From Actinocatenispora rupis (GTDB lineage Bacteria; Actinomycetota; Actinomycetes; Mycobacteriales; Micromonosporaceae), in NCBI RefSeq assembly GCF_016861975.1, contig NZ_BOMB01000017.1, positions 62,001 through 126,000 on the forward strand: a stretch of DNA of 64,000 bases. Reading direction: 5' to 3'. Shown here one piece after another: positions 25,679 to 32,371 of this stretch. Made by a program: the position numbers and the translations under genes. The number at the start of each line of letters is the position of its first letter. The stretch's first letter is position 1. Below the pieces are notes generated by a model. That model had not been told where the DNA came from and did not search any database. It worked only from the letters and a program-made list of their open reading frames with translations.

Positions 25679-26029
25679 TCAGGCGGTCTCGGGCGCGAAG
25701 ATGGTGACCGGGCCGCCTTCGAGCGCGATCGCGGTCAGGCCGGTGTCGCTGCCGGTGGTGTGCCGCTCGCCGGGCGCCCAGTACGCGGCCTGCCCGGCGG
25801 TCACCGGAACCGGTGCCCCGTCCTCGCCGGCCACCCAGCCCGCGCCGGCGACGATCAGGAGTACCTGGTGGGAGACGGCGGGATGGGTGCCGATGACGCC
25901 GCCCGGCGCCACCGCCAGGCAGGTCGCTCGCGCCTGCTCGGCGAACTGCGCGATCCGCGTGGCGTGCAGGCTCACGCTGCCGTCGCCGGTCACCTCGTGT
26001 TCCGCCCGGTCGAACGTGAAGACCTGCAC
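25679..26029 (-). CDS. Cupin-domain protein
   Basis: A 116-residue single-cupin protein. The first motif region reads GVIGTHPAVSHQVLLIVAGAGWVAGEDG and the second GQAAYWAPGERHTTGSDTG, giving candidate metal ligands His48, His54 and His89. It could be a small dioxygenase, isomerase or sugar-binding regulator; no reaction is visible. GTG start preceded by a G-rich ribosome site. It converges with the LysR gene with 49 bases between stops. Confidence 0.85.
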   Translation of the reverse strand: MQVFTFDRAEHEVTGDGSVSLHATRIAQFAEQARATCLAVAPGGVIGTHPAVSHQVLLIVAGAGWVAGEDGAPVPVTAGQAAYWAPGERHTTGSDTGLTAIALEGGPVTIFAPETA

Positions 26030-26456
26030 CGCAGCCCCCTTGTCGCCGTGTCAGCGCGGCGGTTCCGCCGCCCCGGCGCGGATCGTACCGGTCGGCGGCG
26101 CGGCACGCCGTACCCGAGCCCGCGCCGGATCTCGTACCGCGGCGCGGATCCGCCGCCGTTCCCGGGGTGTGTGAACGGCCGCGTCGTCACGACGTCCAGG
26201 TCAGCGGATTCGGTTGTGCCACAACAGATCCCGGCGCGTCGGGTGCGGGGCGGATGCGGTGGCGGGCCACCTCACGCGACCCGGGCCGCGCCCGTTCCAC
26301 GTCGCGGGGCGGCCGGACACCGACCGGTCGTCCTGGGCGCGTCCGGCGGGCCGGGGGGCCCGGAGGGACGGACACCCGCTGCGGGGGCCGGCGATGTGGG
26401 CGGTGGCGCCGTTTTCGCGTGGTGGGGCGGGTGCGGGGCGTGGCAGGATGGCGCGC
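26030..26456. other. Intergenic region with hairpin repeat element 1
   Basis: This 427-base region between cupin start and the 26476 gene is very GC-rich. It contains the repeat element at 26206-26231 and several G/C hairpins. The open frames here have no credible starts or domains, so I treat it as non-coding. Confidence 0.5.
26206..26231. repeat. Short intergenic hairpin repeat, copy 1
   Basis: GGATTCGGTTG, loop TGCCA, then CAACAGATCC. It matches the family consensus GGATCCGTTG, five bases, CAACGGATCC with a few changes. Confidence 0.6.
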
Positions 26457-26486
26457 ATGACGACCAGAGAGGGCGATGCCGCGTAG
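26457..26486 (+). CDS. Possible nine-residue leader peptide
   Basis: ATG at 26457 opens a tiny frame, MTTREGDAA, whose end overlaps the start of the next gene at 26476 in another frame. CAGGAT about eight bases before it could be a -10, making the peptide leaderless. It may couple or limit translation of the next gene, but it may be chance. Confidence 0.25.
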   Translation: MTTREGDAA

Positions 26487-26796
26487 GCCGCCGGGCGCGC
26501 TCCGCGCCACTCCGCTCACCACCCGCGAGATCCGCCGCGCGTTGCTGCGGTACCGGCAGGTGCTCCGCCGGCCGGGCCGCTGGGTGTACCTGCCGCAGCC
26601 GGACTGTCCGTGCTGCGACGTCACGTACGAGCGTGACCTGCTCGCCGAGGCGATCCGTACGCTGCCGCCGCGTGCTGCCGGCGCGCTGCGGCGCCGGGTC
26701 GGCGAGGTCGACGAGGAACTCCTGCGGCGGAGCCTGCCGGATCCGTACGCCGATCCGGGCCGGCCGTGGTGGCACCGCCGGCTGTTCGCGGACTGA
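26476..26796 (+). CDS. Small Arg-rich protein of unknown function
   Basis: A 106-residue basic protein that I do not recognise. It has a helical Arg-rich N-terminal half (TREIRRALLRYRQVLRRPGRW), a Cys motif CPCCDVTYERDLLAEAIRTLPPRAAGALRRRVGEVDEELLRRSL and a Trp/His end (GRPWWHRRLF). CxCC at residues 43-46 could bind metal. The composition of the codons is typical of the genome. ATG start with an AGAGGG site. It is bounded by the terminator hairpin at 26801-26828. Confidence 0.7.
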   Translation: MPRRPPGALRATPLTTREIRRALLRYRQVLRRPGRWVYLPQPDCPCCDVTYERDLLAEAIRTLPPRAAGALRRRVGEVDEELLRRSLPDPYADPGRPWWHRRLFAD

Positions 26797-26800
26797 GCGA

Positions 26801-26828
26801 CGCGGCGGCACCGCACGGAGCCGCCGCG
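26801..26828. terminator. Hairpin terminator after the 26476 gene
   Basis: A perfect 9-base-pair stem CGCGGCGGC and complement with a 10-base loop begins four bases after the stop. Confidence 0.5.
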
Positions 26829-26839
26829 CCGAGTACCCG

Positions 26840-26864
26840 GAATCTGTTGGGGGGCAACGGATCG
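26840..26864. repeat. Short intergenic hairpin repeat, copy 2
   Basis: GAATCTGTTG, a loop of five G, then CAACGGATCG. It lies between two converging genes, four bases from the VOC protein stop. Confidence 0.6.
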
Positions 26865-26868
26865 GGTG

Positions 26869-27270
26869 TCAGGTCGGGGTGGGTTCGCCGGCGTGGTCGC
26901 CGAAGGACCACAGGTTGCCCTCCGGGTCGCGTACGGCGAACTCGCGAGCGCCGTAGTCGGTCTTCGCGAGCGGCCGCACGACGTCGGCGCCGTGTTGCAG
27001 GACGCGTTCGTACAGGGTGTCGGGGTCGGTGGTGACGACGTACGCGCCGGCGGTGCCGGGCTGCCGGGACCAGGCGGCGCCGGGTCGGTGGGTGCCGAGC
27101 ATGATGCCGCCGGCGCCGTCGGGCCAGTTGAGTTGCGCGTGGTGGACGGTGTCGCCGTCGCCGTAGCGTGCGGCCACGACGAACCCGAACGTGTCGACGT
27201 AGAAGTCGATCAGCGCCGGGGCGTCAGTGGCCTGGAGCGTCATGAACACCGTCGGATTCGAGCCAGTCAT
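26869..27270 (-). CDS. VOC-family (glyoxalase/bleomycin-resistance fold) protein
   Basis: A 133-residue protein of the vicinal oxygen chelate fold: VFMTLQATDAPALIDFYVDTFGFVV at the N terminus, GGIMLGTHRPG in the middle, AYVVTTDPDTLYERVLQHGADVVRPL, and the ending FAVRDPEGNLWSFGD typical of the PhnB-like branch. The metal ligands of classical glyoxalase are not clear, so it may bind rather than convert a ligand. Its start lies 47 bases inside the AraC gene, which implies one transcript. Confidence 0.9.
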   Translation of the reverse strand: MTGSNPTVFMTLQATDAPALIDFYVDTFGFVVAARYGDGDTVHHAQLNWPDGAGGIMLGTHRPGAAWSRQPGTAGAYVVTTDPDTLYERVLQHGADVVRPLAKTDYGAREFAVRDPEGNLWSFGDHAGEPTPT

Positions 27271-28120
27271 GGCTCCACTCTGACCGTCCGGAGTGGCCGC
27301 CGTCTTGGATGTTTCCGAACTCCTCCGCCAGCCACACCCGCGGCGGTACGCCGGTGAACCGGACGAAGTCGCGGCTGAGGTGCGCCTGGTCGCAGTAGCC
27401 GGCGGTGGCGGCGATGCCGGCGAGGTCGAGGCGGCCGGGACCGCGTGCGGCGCGGGCGATCGCGGCGCTGGCGTACTCGAAGCGCATGAGCATGGCGACG
27501 GTCTTCGGGGTGCGGCCGACCTCCCGTTCGAACAGGGTCGCGAGGTGTCGCGCACTGAGCCCGACGCGGTCGGCGACGGCGGCGACGGGCATCCGGCCGC
27601 GGCTGGTTTCCAGCAGGTGCCAGGCGTACGCGAGGTCGGGGCGGACGGACGGGGTGCGCCGCGATCCGTGTAGCCCGACCAGGTGGCGGGCGGTCAGCGC
27701 GAACGCCTCGCGCCAGCCGGGCGCCTCGGCGAGCCGGTCGCGCAGCTCGACGACGCGCCTGCCGAGTACGGCGGTGGCGTCGAAGTCGGTGACGCTCAGC
27801 TCGGCGCTGGGGAGCCCGAACAGGGCGCGTGCGGCCAGCGGGTGCACGGCCATCTGGATGCCGGCCTGACCGGGCTGCTGCCGTACCTGACTGGCCGCGA
27901 CGTGCAGCCCGCCCAGTACGACCGGGGCCGGGCGCGCGTCGGGCAGCTCGGCGACGGTCGGCGCGGCCCGTACCCCGTCGTCGAGCGCGACGATGAACGT
28001 GAGCAGCGACGACGGCAGGCCCCGGTGCACCGTGTCGGGCACGTCGAACGCCCGGTACCCCACCATCGACACGATCCCCGGCGCGCAGCGCGCGGGGGCC
28101 GTCGCGAACTCCCAGCTCAT
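27224..28120 (-). CDS. AraC-family transcriptional regulator
   Basis: A 298-residue regulator with a C-terminal double HTH of the AraC/XylS type: WHLLETSRGRMPVAAVADRVGLSARHLATLFEREVGRTPK, then GLAGIAATAGYCDQAHLSRDFVRFTGVPPRVW at the typical second-helix position. The N-terminal 180 residues are a ligand-binding region of the kind annotated as DUF6597-like in regulators linked to VOC genes. The VOC gene overlaps its end; the two probably form a regulator and effector pair. Start ATG MSWEFATAPARC. Confidence 0.9.
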   Translation of the reverse strand: MSWEFATAPARCAPGIVSMVGYRAFDVPDTVHRGLPSSLLTFIVALDDGVRAAPTVAELPDARPAPVVLGGLHVAASQVRQQPGQAGIQMAVHPLAARALFGLPSAELSVTDFDATAVLGRRVVELRDRLAEAPGWREAFALTARHLVGLHGSRRTPSVRPDLAYAWHLLETSRGRMPVAAVADRVGLSARHLATLFEREVGRTPKTVAMLMRFEYASAAIARAARGPGRLDLAGIAATAGYCDQAHLSRDFVRFTGVPPRVWLAEEFGNIQDGGHSGRSEWSHDWLESDGVHDAPGH

Positions 28121-28236
28121 GCCGCCACCCTAACGGCCGCCCACCGTCGGGCGACCCGGTTCGCACCCGACCGCCCGGTACCGGAGGATCGTGTCCCGGA
28201 ACCCTGTTCGTGCCCACCCGGTCGGTTGCCCGCGCG

Positions 28237-28261
28237 GGATCCGTTGCCCGCCAACGGATCC
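28237..28261. repeat. Short intergenic hairpin repeat, copy 3 (perfect)
   Basis: GGATCCGTTG, loop CCCGC, then the exact complement CAACGGATCC. This is the best copy of the family, a perfect 10-base-pair stem. Confidence 0.7.
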
Positions 28262-28284
28262 GGTGCCGGGCGTCGACGGCCGCG

Positions 28285-28309
28285 GGAAGCGTTGTCCGCC
28301 AACGGATCC
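28285..28309. repeat. Short intergenic hairpin repeat, copy 4
   Basis: GGAAGCGTTG, loop TCCGC, then CAACGGATCC. It is 48 bases after copy 3 in the same orientation and ends 15 bases before the AsnC remnant. Confidence 0.65.
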
Positions 28310-28323
28310 GGTGTCAGCAACCA

Positions 28324-28565
28324 TGGGCGCCGGCGTCGTCTCCGGCTACACCGCCGTCGTCGACCCGGAACGGCTCGGGTTGACCGTCCTGGCGTTCGTC
28401 CGCCTGCGGTACCCGCACGGCAACGACCGGCCGTTCCACGCGTTGCTGGACAGTACGCCGGAGATCGTGGAGGCGCACCACGTCACCGGCGAGGACTGCT
28501 TCGTACCGAAGGTGTCGACCCGGTCGATGCGCCACCTGGAGGAGGTGACCGGCCGGCCGGACGAT
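28324..28565 (+). pseudogene. Lrp/AsnC-family regulator remnant
   Basis: The frame from ATG 28324 reads VVSGYTAVVDPERLGLTVLAFVRLRY, then DSTPEIVEAHHVTGEDCFVPKVSTRSMRHLEEVTGR. That is the middle and ligand-binding part of an Lrp/AsnC regulator. The DNA-binding N-terminal domain is absent, and after EEVTGR the frame changes into non-homologous Pro/Ser-rich sequence. It is probably a dead gene whose 5' half was lost; hairpin copies 3 and 4 sit at the broken end. Confidence 0.7.
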
Positions 28566-28849
28566 CACCGGCAGCCGACCCACCCGCGACACCTGAACTC
28601 CCGGGCGGGCAAGGGACCGGGGTCCTCGTCGTCGCGGTCGGGCGCGGCCCGGACGGGGGCTCTCCGATCGTCGCGGGTGTCCGGTTGCGGACCGGCGCCG
28701 GCGTCCGGGCCGACCACACCCACCCCGTGCACCGTCGTCCAGGCGGCCCCGTAACGGACGGCGCGCCGTAACGGTCGGCGGGGCGTACGCGATGTCCACG
28801 GTGCGCGCGGAGATGGCTGTGCCACAACGGATTCCGTGGTTCGGAGCGG
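28566..28849. other. Non-coding stretch with hairpin repeat copy 5
   Basis: I see no supported gene here. The long open frame through the region is a continuation of the AsnC remnant out of family context. Copy 5 of the hairpin family lies at 28811-28835. Confidence 0.4.
28811..28835. repeat. Short intergenic hairpin repeat, copy 5 (degenerate left arm)
   Basis: AGATGGCTG, loop TGCCA, then CAACGGATTCC. The right arm and the loop match copy 1; the left arm has diverged. Confidence 0.5.
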
Positions 28850-28882
28850 GTGACAGCGGCGTGACAGCCGGGTGACAGCGAA
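28850..28882 (+). promoter_or_regulatory. Three 11-base direct repeats, probable activator site
   Basis: GTGACAGC occurs at 28850, 28861 and 28872, exactly 11 bases apart, so each copy faces the same side of the helix. The array lies just upstream of a likely -35 and the -10 TACGCT at 28911. OmpR/PhoB-family regulators bind 11-base direct repeats of this kind (for example the actinobacterial PHO boxes), which suggests response-regulator control. Confidence 0.55.
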
Positions 28883-28910
28883 CGGAACGGTCGGCGCCGG
28901 TCCGGTCCCA

Positions 28911-28916
28911 TACGCT
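28911..28916 (+). promoter_or_regulatory. -10 element TACGCT for the secreted Cys peptide gene
   Basis: TACGCT fits TANNNT and lies 45 bases before the ATG, with the direct repeats upstream. A GAAGGGGA ribosome site precedes the start codons. Confidence 0.45.
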
Positions 28917-28960
28917 GGCCGCGCATTCCGCTGGAGTACCGACATCGAAGGGGAACATCG

Positions 28961-29287
28961 ATGATGATGTCCGCTGTGGCGCGCCGGGTCGGCGTCGCCC
29001 TCGGCGCGGGCGTGCTGCTGGCCGCCGCCTGGACCGGGACCGCCGCCGCGTCGACGACGCACGCGGCGCCCGCGACGCACGCGGTCGCCGCCGCCCACGC
29101 CGGTACGGTCCGGCCGATGGCGTCGGGCACGAAGTGGTGCGGGTTCGACTACGACACCTGCGTCCAGTCCCAGAACACGTTCCGCCACTACGGCTACCAG
29201 GTGGGCCCGCTGTACTGGGCCGGCACCGACAACACCTGCATCCCCGGCCACGACTGCAACGGCTACTGGTTCGACTGGTGGGAGTAG
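28961..29287 (+). CDS. Small secreted cysteine-containing protein
   Basis: A 108-residue exported protein. The signal peptide covers about residues 1-30 (VGVALGAGVLLAAAWTGTAAAS, cleavage after AAA). The mature part has a His/Ala-rich head and a compact Trp/Tyr-rich domain of about 55 residues with four cysteines (KWCGFDYDTC, TCIPGHDCNGYWFDWW), likely two disulphides. I do not recognise a family. Three ATG codons in a row open the gene; the GGGGA site favours the first or second. It has its own promoter with an 11-base direct-repeat array and its own terminator, so it is an independent regulated gene. Confidence 0.8.
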   Translation: MMMSAVARRVGVALGAGVLLAAAWTGTAAASTTHAAPATHAVAAAHAGTVRPMASGTKWCGFDYDTCVQSQNTFRHYGYQVGPLYWAGTDNTCIPGHDCNGYWFDWWE

Positions 29288-29324
29288 CCCCGGGGCCGGG
29301 GACTCCCCGGCGCTGGTAGACCAT

Positions 29325-29360
29325 GATCGCCGCGTGTCCGCTGCCGGGCACGCGGCGATC
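29325..29360. terminator. Hairpin terminator between converging genes
   Basis: A perfect 12-base-pair stem GATCGCCGCGTG and complement with a 12-base loop lies between the secreted peptide gene and the phosphatase gene. Confidence 0.65.
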
Positions 29361-29370
29361 GCGCTGTGCG

Positions 29371-29395
29371 GGATCCGTTGCGCGACAACGCTTCC
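29371..29395. repeat. Short intergenic hairpin repeat, copy 6
   Basis: GGATCCGTTG, loop CGCGA, then CAACGCTTCC. It lies ten bases after the terminator stem and eight before the phosphatase stop. Confidence 0.65.
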
Positions 29396-29403
29396 ATGGT
29401 ACG

Positions 29404-30135
29404 TCAGGCCAGGTGGTCGGTGGTGTGGCGGGCGACCAGGGTGAGGTGGCCGTCGCGCCGGTCCCAGGCGGTCAGTGAACCGTTCGCGACGGGGTCGGAT
29501 GCGGTCGACGCCATCAGGTCCGCCTCGCTGAGCCCCTCGACCAGGTACCGGGCGAGCCGCGCGGTGAGGTCGTGCCCGACGAGCAGGACGCGTCGGCCGG
29601 GCCAGCGGTCGGTGATGTCGGCGAACAGCGACCGGAGCCGCAGCGCCACGTCGGCCCAGGACTCGCCGCCCGGCGGCCGGTGGTAGAGCCGGCCGGTACG
29701 GGCGCGGCGTTCGGCCTCCTCCGGGTACCGGGCGGTGATGCCGTCGTCGGTGAGCCATTCGAGTACGCCGAGTTCCTGGTCGCGGAGGCGCTCGTCGGTG
29801 ACGACCAGCTCGGGTGCGGGCGCGCCGGGGGTGGCCAGGGCGATGTCGAGGGTCTGCTGGCAGCGCCGGTACGGCGAGACCACGACGATCTGCGGTGCGG
29901 TGGCGGCGTCGAGTCCGGCGAGCCAGCGGCCCACTCCCGCGGCGTGTTCCCGTCCGGTGGCGGTGAGGGTGACGTCGGCGTCGCGGTGGTCGATCCCGGC
30001 GTGGTGGCGGCCGGCGGCGACCGCGTCGGCCCAGGCGACGTTCGCGGTGGACTGGCCGTGGCGGACGACGCCGAGCCACGACACGTCCAGCCGTACGGGC
30101 AGGTGGGGGTGGGTGTCCGTGCTCGATGCGATCAT
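29404..30135 (-). CDS. Histidine phosphatase (phosphoglycerate-mutase-like) family protein
   Basis: A 243-residue enzyme of the histidine phosphatase superfamily. The catalytic RHGQSTAN is at about residues 25-32 (His26 would be phosphorylated), Arg in VSPYRRCQQT near 88, Glu in RDQELGVLEW near 118, and the second histidine in LLVGHDLTAR near 190. The substrate is not evident; phosphoglycerate mutase, phosphatase for sugars or nucleotides are all possible. A TACGCT -10 nine bases before the ATG suggests a near-leaderless mRNA. It is next to, but separate from, the TetR gene. Confidence 0.92.
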   Translation of the reverse strand: MIASSTDTHPHLPVRLDVSWLGVVRHGQSTANVAWADAVAAGRHHAGIDHRDADVTLTATGREHAAGVGRWLAGLDAATAPQIVVVSPYRRCQQTLDIALATPGAPAPELVVTDERLRDQELGVLEWLTDDGITARYPEEAERRARTGRLYHRPPGGESWADVALRLRSLFADITDRWPGRRVLLVGHDLTARLARYLVEGLSEADLMASTASDPVANGSLTAWDRRDGHLTLVARHTTDHLA

Positions 30136-30182
30136 GGTGGGCCCAGCGTATCGGCGGATGCCCGCCGCGGACAGCGGTGCGG

Positions 30183-30764
30183 TCAGAGGATTCCGGCGCG
30201 GGCGGCGGCGAGTGCGGCGTCGGCGGCCCGGTCGGCGTCGCGGTCGCGTACCGGCTCGTGCGTGACGAACAGCCGGTAGTACACGGGGGCGACGGCCACC
30301 CGGATCACCTCGGTGGCGTCCGTACCGGCGGGCAGCTCGCCGCGCTCGACGCCGCGGCGTACGACGACGGCGGACTGGTCGTGGCGGGCGGCGAAGAACT
30401 CGTGCAGCGCGCGGGCGGCGTCGTCGCTCTGTACGGCCGCGGCGACGAACGCGCGCGCGACCGGTCCCTCGTCGGGATCGGCGAAGCCGTGCCGGACGAG
30501 GCGGACGATGCGGCGCAGGTCGTCGTCGACGGACCCGGTGTCGGGGATCGGCCACGGTTCGTTCCGGGCGAGTTCCAGCGCGTCGGCGATCAGCCCGTCG
30601 GCGTTGGTCCACCGCCGGTACACGCTGGTCTTGTGGACGCCGGACCGGGTGGCCACGTTGTCGACGGTGAGGCCGCGGTAGCCGTGCGCGGCGAGTTCGG
30701 CGAGGGTGGCCTGCCGTACGGCGTCGCGTACGCGGGCGCTGCGGCCACCGGGACGCTTCTCCAA
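30183..30764 (-). CDS. TetR-family regulator divergent from the ABC-F gene
   Basis: A 193-residue TetR regulator. The HTH is at residues 12-58 (ATLAELAAHGYRGLTVDNVATRSGVHKTSVYRRWTNADGLIADAL); the C-terminal domain resembles the TetR_C_11 type (VARAFVAAAVQSDDAARALHEFFAARHDQSAVVVRRGVERGEL). The start is TTG at 30764, six bases after a strong GGAGGAGA site; no ATG or GTG gives the full HTH. It probably represses the ABC-F/lyase genes across a 74-base divergent promoter, and an antibiotic may be the inducer (inference). Confidence 0.9.
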   Translation of the reverse strand: MEKRPGGRSARVRDAVRQATLAELAAHGYRGLTVDNVATRSGVHKTSVYRRWTNADGLIADALELARNEPWPIPDTGSVDDDLRRIVRLVRHGFADPDEGPVARAFVAAAVQSDDAARALHEFFAARHDQSAVVVRRGVERGELPAGTDATEVIRVAVAPVYYRLFVTHEPVRDRDADRAADAALAAARAGIL

Positions 30765-30778
30765 AGTCTCCTCCAGTT

Positions 30779-30811
30779 GCGTTAAGGATCGGACTCGTGC
30801 TAGGTTAACGC
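30779..30811. promoter_or_regulatory. Divergent promoter with inverted repeat, candidate TetR operator
   Basis: GCGTTAA at 30779-30785 is matched by its complement TTAACGC at 30805-30811. A rightward promoter TTGCGT (30777-30782) with 18-base spacing to TAGGTT (30801-30806) lies within the repeat, so a bound repressor would cover it. Confidence 0.45.
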
Positions 30812-30838
30812 TACCGAAGTTGCGATTGGAGTTCCATC

Positions 30839-32371
30839 CTGACCACTCAGCTGTCCCTCAAGAACGTCACCCGGTCGTACGGTGCGCGCCTCGTCCTCGA
30901 CCGGCTCACCGTCAGCGTCCGCCCCGGCGAGCGCGTCGGCATCGTCGGCGAGAACGGTTCGGGCAAGTCCACGCTGCTGCGGCTGATCGCCGGCGCGGAC
31001 GTACCGGACGACGGTGAGATCACCGTGCAGGCCGCGGGCGGCGTCGGCCACCTCGCCCAGACGCTCGACCTGCCCGGCGACACCACGGTGCAGGGCGCCG
31101 TCGACGCCGCGTTGGCCGACCTGCGCGCGCTGGAACGCGACATGCAGCGCGCCGCCGAGACCCAGGACATGACCGCGTACGGCGAGCTGCTCGGCGCGTT
31201 CGAAGCGCGCGACGGGTGGGAGGCCGACTCCCGGGTGGACGCGGCGCTGCACGCCCTCGGGCTGGCGTACGTCGGGCGGGGTCGGCCGCTGTCCGCGCTG
31301 TCCGGCGGCGAGCGCGCCCGGCTCGCGCTCGCCTGCCTGCTGGCCGCCGCGCCCGAGGTACTGCTGCTGGACGAGCCGACCAACCACCTCGACGAGGCCG
31401 CGACGACCTGGCTGGAGGACCGGCTGCGCGCGCACCGCGGCACCGTCGTGGTCGTCTCGCACGACCGGATCTTCCTGGACCGGGTGGCGACCGCGATCGT
31501 GGAGGTCGAGGACGGCGTCGCGACCCGCTTCGGCGGCGGGTACAGCGGGTTCCTGGCGGCGAAGGCGGCGGCCCGGCAGCGCTGGGCGCAGGCGTACGCG
31601 GACTGGCGGGCGGAGGTCCGGCGGGTCACCGACTTCGCCGCGACCACCGCGCACCGGGTCGCCACCGGCCGCGCGATGACCGACAACAACAAGATGGCGT
31701 ACGACCGGAACGCCGGCCGGGTACAGAGTTCCGTCGCCTCCCGCGTACGCCAGGCGCAGGAACGGTTGCGCCGGCTGCACGCCGACCCGGTGCCGTGCCC
31801 GCCGGAACCGTTGCGGTTCCGGGGGACGTTCGCGACCGCGGCGCCGTCCGGGCGCACCGTGGTGGAGCTGCGCGACGTGCGGGTCGCCGACCGGCTGCGC
31901 GTACCGGAGCTGCGGATCGGGGCGGGGGACCGGCTGCTCGTGGACGGCGGCAACGGCGCGGGCAAGTCCACGCTGCTGCGCGCGATCCGTACGGCGGCCG
32001 GGCCGCGCGCCGGGTACCTGGCGCAGGAGGTGGAGTTCGCGCCGGGCCGTACGGTGGCCGAGTCGTACCCGGGTGAGGTGGCCGAGTTGCTGGCGACCGG
32101 ACTCTTCCGGGACGACGCGCTGGACTCCGACGTGGCGGCGCTGTCGGTGGGGCAGCGGCGCCGGCTCGCGCTGGCCGTGCTGCTGACGGGGGAGTACGAG
32201 GTGCTGCTGCTCGACGAACCCACCAACCACCTGTCACTGACCCTGGTCGAGGAGCTGGAACGGGCCCTCGACGGCTACCGCGGCGCGCTCGTCGTCGCCA
32301 GCCACGACCGGGCGCTGCGACGGCGCTTCACCGGTCGACGGATCACGCTCTCGGAGGGATGCCTGTGCTGA
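30839..32371 (+). CDS. ABC-F ATPase, probable ribosome-protection antibiotic resistance protein
   Basis: A 510-residue soluble protein with two ABC domains and no membrane helices. Domain one has Walker A GENGSGKS (37-44), signature LSGGERARL (154) and LLLDEPTNHLDE (174). Domain two has GGNGAGKS (about 370), a variant signature LSVGQRRRL and LLLDEPTNHLS. The linker between them, the antibiotic-resistance region in ARE-type members, contains RQAQERLRRLHADP. Such proteins dislodge macrolides, lincosamides, streptogramins or pleuromutilins from the ribosome. The start appears to be CTG at 30839: it has a GGAG site seven bases upstream, begins LTTQLSLKNVTRSYG as family members do after Met, and no ATG, GTG or TTG exists between it and the upstream stop. 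It overlaps the lyase gene. Confidence 0.9.
   Translation: MTTQLSLKNVTRSYGARLVLDRLTVSVRPGERVGIVGENGSGKSTLLRLIAGADVPDDGEITVQAAGGVGHLAQTLDLPGDTTVQGAVDAALADLRALERDMQRAAETQDMTAYGELLGAFEARDGWEADSRVDAALHALGLAYVGRGRPLSALSGGERARLALACLLAAAPEVLLLDEPTNHLDEAATTWLEDRLRAHRGTVVVVSHDRIFLDRVATAIVEVEDGVATRFGGGYSGFLAAKAAARQRWAQAYADWRAEVRRVTDFAATTAHRVATGRAMTDNNKMAYDRNAGRVQSSVASRVRQAQERLRRLHADPVPCPPEPLRFRGTFATAAPSGRTVVELRDVRVADRLRVPELRIGAGDRLLVDGGNGAGKSTLLRAIRTAAGPRAGYLAQEVEFAPGRTVAESYPGEVAELLATGLFRDDALDSDVAALSVGQRRRLALAVLLTGEYEVLLLDEPTNHLSLTLVEELERALDGYRGALVVASHDRALRRRFTGRRITLSEGCLC

Noticed and set aside
26187-26816. 209-residue minus-strand frame across the 26476 gene
   Set aside because: It is Arg/Pro/Ser-rich without domain and contains the hairpin element; the plus-strand gene is a better fit.
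28191-28754. 187-residue frame containing the AsnC fragment as an intact gene
   Set aside because: Only the middle part resembles AsnC; both ends are translated repeats or low-complexity sequence.
26206-29395. CRISPR array
   Set aside because: The repeats are palindromic, unevenly spaced by hundreds of bases and have no cas genes.
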